A program made the position numbers and the translations under genes. Below are positions 5,993 to 8,004 of a stretch of 8,004 nt of DNA, piece by piece. This DNA is from Candidatus Bathyarchaeota archaeon (GTDB taxonomy: Archaea; Thermoproteota; Bathyarchaeia; RBG-16-48-13; GCA-020355125). The stretch's first letter is position 1, and each line of letters begins with the position of its first letter. The stretch covers positions 1-8,004 of the forward strand of contig DAOVBJ010000036.1 of the NCBI GenBank assembly GCA_030670615.1. The letters are read 5' to 3'. Under the pieces are notes generated by a model. The model was not told where the DNA came from, searched no databases, and was given only the letters and a program-made list of their open reading frames with translations.

Positions 5993-6964
5993 TCAAGCGT
6001 AGACATCGTCTAAGGCCTCCTCAGGTGTGGGATACGGGCTCTCCATGGCAAACTGAACCGCTGCTTCAACTGCTGCTGACACCGCCTCTTCAACACGGGT
6101 TATCTCCTCCAGAGTGAGGGCGGCTGTCTCCAGGAGCTGGGTCCTGAATCTGGGAAGAGGATCTCGCTTCAACCACGCTTCAGCCTCCTCTTCTGGCCGA
6201 TAGGTGGCAGGGTCAAATCGTGAATGCCCTCTACGACGATATGTCTTGCACTCAAGCAGGGTAGGTCCTTTACCAGCCCTAGCCCTCTTGATGGCTTCGT
6301 TCGCTGCGTTATAGACGGCGAGTACGTCGTTCCCGTCCACTGTGACGCCAGGGATGCCATAGGAAGAGGCTCGATCAGCGACATCTTTGATCCGCATCAC
6401 CGCTGACTGACTTGTGCCCATGGCGTAGAGGTTGTTCTCGCAAACGTAGATGACGGGGAGGCTCCAGGTTGCTGCTAAATTGATTCCCTCGTGGAAGGTT
6501 CCTTGATTTGAGGCTCCATCCCCAAAGAAGCATGCCGCAGCCTGATCCGTCCCCCTGAGCTTGATGGACAGGCCAGCGCCGGTGGCAATCGGGATGCCAG
6601 CGCCCACAACCGCGGTCGCGCCTAACATTCCGACACTGAAGTCAGCGATGTGCATGGAACCGCCTTTCCCTTTGCAATATCCCGTCTTCTTCCCGAAGAT
6701 TTCAGCCATAATTCGCTTCAACTGTGCGCCCTTTGCTATACAGTGGCCATGTCCCCGATGGGTGCTCGTTATGTAATCGTCTTTCCGCAGGTTTGCGCAT
6801 ACACCGACAGCCACAGCCTCTTCTCCCGCGTAGAGATGGATGGTTCCGGGGATTAAATTCTTTCCGAAGAGCTCGAAGACCGTGTCCTCAAAGCGTCGTA
6901 TCTCCAGCATCTTTCTATAAAGCTCTTTAAGCTTCTCCTTCTCAAGCAAAGGATAGGTTTCCAT
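5993..6964 (-). CDS. E1 component alpha subunit of a thiamine-dependent 2-oxoacid/acetoin dehydrogenase
   Basis: A 323-residue E1alpha that decarboxylates the substrate with thiamine diphosphate. The thiamine-binding motif runs from GDG (148-150) to ENN (176-178). Other family segments are THRGHGH (68-74), the GKGGSMHIAD loop (99-108), VVGAGIPIATGAGL (119-132) and RRRGHSRFDP (243-252) with the conserved His247. Full length for an archaeal or bacterial two-subunit E1. GSMHIAD and FGDGASNQGTFHEG, followed by LAATWSLPVI, resemble acetoin dehydrogenase alpha subunits as much as pyruvate ones. Related archaeal complexes such as that of Thermoplasma act on branched-chain 2-oxoacids and pyruvate, so the substrate is open. 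It is the first gene of the E1alpha-E1beta-E2 operon, with its own TATA box just after the fumarase beta stop. The ATG at 6964 has GGAGGAG eleven bases upstream, rather far, and a six-codon upstream frame overlaps it. Confidence 0.95.
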   Translation of the reverse strand: METYPLLEKEKLKELYRKMLEIRRFEDTVFELFGKNLIPGTIHLYAGEEAVAVGVCANLRKDDYITSTHRGHGHCIAKGAQLKRIMAEIFGKKTGYCKGKGGSMHIADFSVGMLGATAVVGAGIPIATGAGLSIKLRGTDQAAACFFGDGASNQGTFHEGINLAATWSLPVIYVCENNLYAMGTSQSAVMRIKDVADRASSYGIPGVTVDGNDVLAVYNAANEAIKRARAGKGPTLLECKTYRRRGHSRFDPATYRPEEEAEAWLKRDPLPRFRTQLLETAALTLEEITRVEEAVSAAVEAAVQFAMESPYPTPEEALDDVYA

Positions 6965-6984
6965 TACTTCTGATTCTCCTCCAT
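6964..6984 (-). other. Possible six-codon leader ORF overlapping the E1alpha start
   Basis: An ATG at 6984 opens a frame of six codons (M-E-E-N-Q-K) ending in TAA. The last base of that stop is the A of the E1alpha ATG (TAATG). The G-rich codons of this frame are also the only Shine-Dalgarno candidate for E1alpha. It could couple translation, or be chance. Confidence 0.2.
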
Positions 6985-6997
6985 GATCTTCACACGT

Positions 6998-7021
6998 GTT
7001 AGATTAAGGCTCTGTTCTAAC
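6998..7021 (-). repeat. Leader inverted repeat upstream of E1alpha
   Basis: On the minus strand GTTAGA, twelve bases, then TCTAAC form a perfect 6-base stem. It sits at the predicted 5' end of the E1alpha message (start expected near 7022). It is followed at once by the 8-base palindrome ACACGTGT (6992-6999), whose outer two bases overlap the stem. It may be a 5' stabilising hairpin or a regulator site. Confidence 0.3.
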
Positions 7022-7043
7022 GTAGAAGATATCAGTATACAAA

Positions 7044-7052
7044 CTTATATAT
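7044..7052 (-). promoter_or_regulatory. TATA box of the E1alpha-E1beta-E2 operon
   Basis: The minus strand reads ATATATAAG, a good archaeal TATA box, preceded by purine-rich GAAGATG where a BRE would sit. The predicted transcription start is near 7022, giving a leader of about 58 bases. The element lies 12 bases beyond the fumarase beta stop, so the complex can be transcribed separately from the fumarase genes. GAAGAT (7025-7030) and ATCTTC (7054-7059) flank it as a spaced inverted repeat. Confidence 0.6.
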
Positions 7053-7064
7053 CATCTTCATGCG

Positions 7065-7685
7065 TCAAATACTGGTGTTAGGGAAGCCTGATCGTATCAT
7101 TTTATAAATTTGCTTCTTCTTCTCGTCAACTTGCTTCGCTACGTCCGCGTGAAGATTGCGTCCATGGGTATCGATGGCTACTGTTAGAGGACCGAAGTCA
7201 GCAACTTCTAACATCCACAGTGCCTCTGGTGTCCCCAGATCGAGCCAGTCCACCGACTTCACGCCTTTAATCGCCTGTCCAGCTAATACTGCTGCGCCTC
7301 CAGTAAACGCGCAGTACACTGCCCCGAACTTCTTCATGGCCTCTGTTGTTCGCGAGCCCATGCCTCCCTTTCCAATAATAATTCGAACTGGAAACTTCTC
7401 AAGAAACTCGTACTCGAACATCTCCATCCGCATGCTGGTGGTGGGGCCAGCAGAGACCACCATGTACTGTCCATTTACTTCCTTCACGAGAGGCCCACAA
7501 TGGTAGAGGGCTTTACCCTCTACGTCGATGGGCAGCTCTTTGCCTTCGAGATGGTACTTGAGGGCTCGATGATGGGCTTCATCTCTCGCTGTAAACAGGT
7601 CACCACTTAGGTAGACCACATCGCTAATCTTTAGTTTCCGAACATCTTCCTCCGAGACAGGGGTTCTCAAGCGATAAGTACTCAT
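7065..7685 (-). CDS. Fumarate hydratase class I / tartrate dehydratase-type beta subunit
   Basis: A 206-residue beta subunit of a two-subunit iron-sulfur hydro-lyase, which with the alpha subunit interconverts fumarate and malate (or dehydrates tartrate). Family motifs are clear: YRLRTPVSEEDVRKLKISD at the start, LSGDLFTARDEAHHR (26-40), HCGPL (62-66), VSAGPTTSMRM (77-87), IIGKGGMG (103-110) and FTGGAAVLAG (127-136). Length is normal for a stand-alone beta subunit of about 200 residues. The frame can also start at a TTG (7694) that overlaps the alpha stop as TTGA. I chose the ATG at 7685 because the protein then begins M-x-x-YRLxTP as relatives do, leaving 5 bases between the genes. No strong Shine-Dalgarno precedes it, so it probably depends on translational coupling. 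Fumarase is the likelier activity given the nearby acyl-CoA-forming complex, but tartrate dehydratase cannot be excluded. Confidence 0.93.
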   Translation of the reverse strand: MSTYRLRTPVSEEDVRKLKISDVVYLSGDLFTARDEAHHRALKYHLEGKELPIDVEGKALYHCGPLVKEVNGQYMVVSAGPTTSMRMEMFEYEFLEKFPVRIIIGKGGMGSRTTEAMKKFGAVYCAFTGGAAVLAGQAIKGVKSVDWLDLGTPEALWMLEVADFGPLTVAIDTHGRNLHADVAKQVDEKKKQIYKMIRSGFPNTSI

Positions 7686-7690
7686 CTCTA

Positions 7691-8004
7691 TCAACGCCCC
7701 TTCACGTTGTGAAGCAGATACTTCACTTGTCCATCAGACGAAATCTGAGCAACGGCTTTCCTTGCTGCCCAGCACTGGAAGGTTATGCCGACAGGCAGGC
7801 TTGCGGGGTGTCGATGAGCGTATTCAACATTCACTCCGAGAACGGTGGTGTCACCTCCGAGGCCTAAAGGACCCACCCCCGTCAAATTTGTTAAGGCTAA
7901 GAGCTCGTTCTCTAGTTTAGCGACGTCAGGATCCTCATGACGTTCGCCTATCGGTCGTAAGAGGGCTTCCTTCGCCAAGTTCAAGGCGACGTCGGCTCCC
8001 CCTC
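7691..8004 (-). CDS. Fumarate hydratase class I / tartrate dehydratase-type alpha subunit (5' part missing)
   Basis: The C-terminal 103 or so residues of the iron-sulfur catalytic subunit; the frame runs open through the right edge. An in-frame TTG at 7984 is an internal leucine, not a start. Recognisable segments are GGADVALNLAKEALLRPIGERHEDP, LENELLALTNLTGVGPLGLGGDTTVLGVNVEYAHRHPASLPVG, and FQCWAARKA near the end. The cysteine in QCWA lies about 26 residues from the C-terminus, where the third [4Fe-4S] ligand of two-subunit class I fumarases is expected (from family knowledge). The remaining ligands would lie outside the window. It is translationally linked to the beta subunit, which starts 5 bases after this stop. 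Substrate caveat as for the beta subunit. Confidence 0.92.
   Translation of the reverse strand, partial: GGADVALNLAKEALLRPIGERHEDPDVAKLENELLALTNLTGVGPLGLGGDTTVLGVNVEYAHRHPASLPVGITFQCWAARKAVAQISSDGQVKYLLHNVKGR

Noticed and set aside
6169..6384. Second minus-strand frame inside E1alpha
   Set aside because: It overlaps the E1alpha frame fully in another phase; E1alpha motifs run uninterrupted through it.
1..8004. CRISPR array, insertion sequence, tRNA or rRNA
   Set aside because: I saw no regularly spaced direct repeats, no transposase or terminal repeats, and no cloverleaf or rRNA-like conserved stretch.

Overview
The window looks archaeal and comes from accessory or central metabolism. Intergenic regions are AT-rich. 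Several genes have TATA-like elements about 25-30 bases upstream of a plausible transcription start. Strong Shine-Dalgarno sites (GGAGG) coexist with at least one gene that may be near-leaderless. The thioredoxin carries a charged N-terminal extension of the kind I associate with archaeal proteins. The E1alpha/E1beta/E2 set and the split class I fumarase/tartrate-dehydratase-type enzyme also fit an archaeon. The lineage cannot be fixed by eye; an uncultured Bathyarchaeia- or Thermoplasmata-like archaeon is only a guess. I saw no mobile element, CRISPR array, tRNA or rRNA.

Layout from left to right. Bases 2-415 (+) hold the 3' end of a hexapeptide-repeat acyltransferase of the nucleotide-sugar N-acetyltransferase type. 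A non-coding stretch of about 320 bases follows, between convergent gene ends. Everything else is on the minus strand, so transcription runs right to left. In that order the genes are: the 3' end of a fumarase-type alpha subunit (7691-8004); its beta subunit (7065-7685); E1alpha (5993-6964), E1beta (5008-5982 or 6006) and E2 (3865-4956) of a 2-oxoacid/acetoin dehydrogenase complex; two paralogous zinc-dependent medium-chain dehydrogenases (2577-3605 and 1498-2550); and a thioredoxin (735-1169).

The minus-strand genes appear to form at least four transcription units. The first is the fumarase pair, whose genes are separated by 5 bases. The second is the E1alpha-E1beta-E2 operon, with its own TATA box just after the fumarase stop codon and a structured leader. 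The third is the two-dehydrogenase operon, with a possible near-leaderless start. The fourth is the thioredoxin, with its own TATA box and a strong ribosome binding site. Candidate terminator-like inverted repeats lie after E2 and after the second dehydrogenase.

Functionally, E1 and E2 would decarboxylate a 2-oxoacid (pyruvate or a branched-chain 2-oxoacid) or cleave acetoin, and pass the acyl group to CoA through the single lipoyl domain of E2. No E3 (dihydrolipoamide dehydrogenase) is encoded in the window. The two alcohol/polyol dehydrogenases next to an acetoin-type E1 suggest a diol or polyol oxidation route feeding acyl-CoA, but this is an inference from neighbourhood. The most interesting points are the E1/E2-plus-paired-dehydrogenase locus without E3, the differing cofactor pockets of the two dehydrogenases, the N-terminally extended thioredoxin, and several small regulatory-looking inverted repeats.
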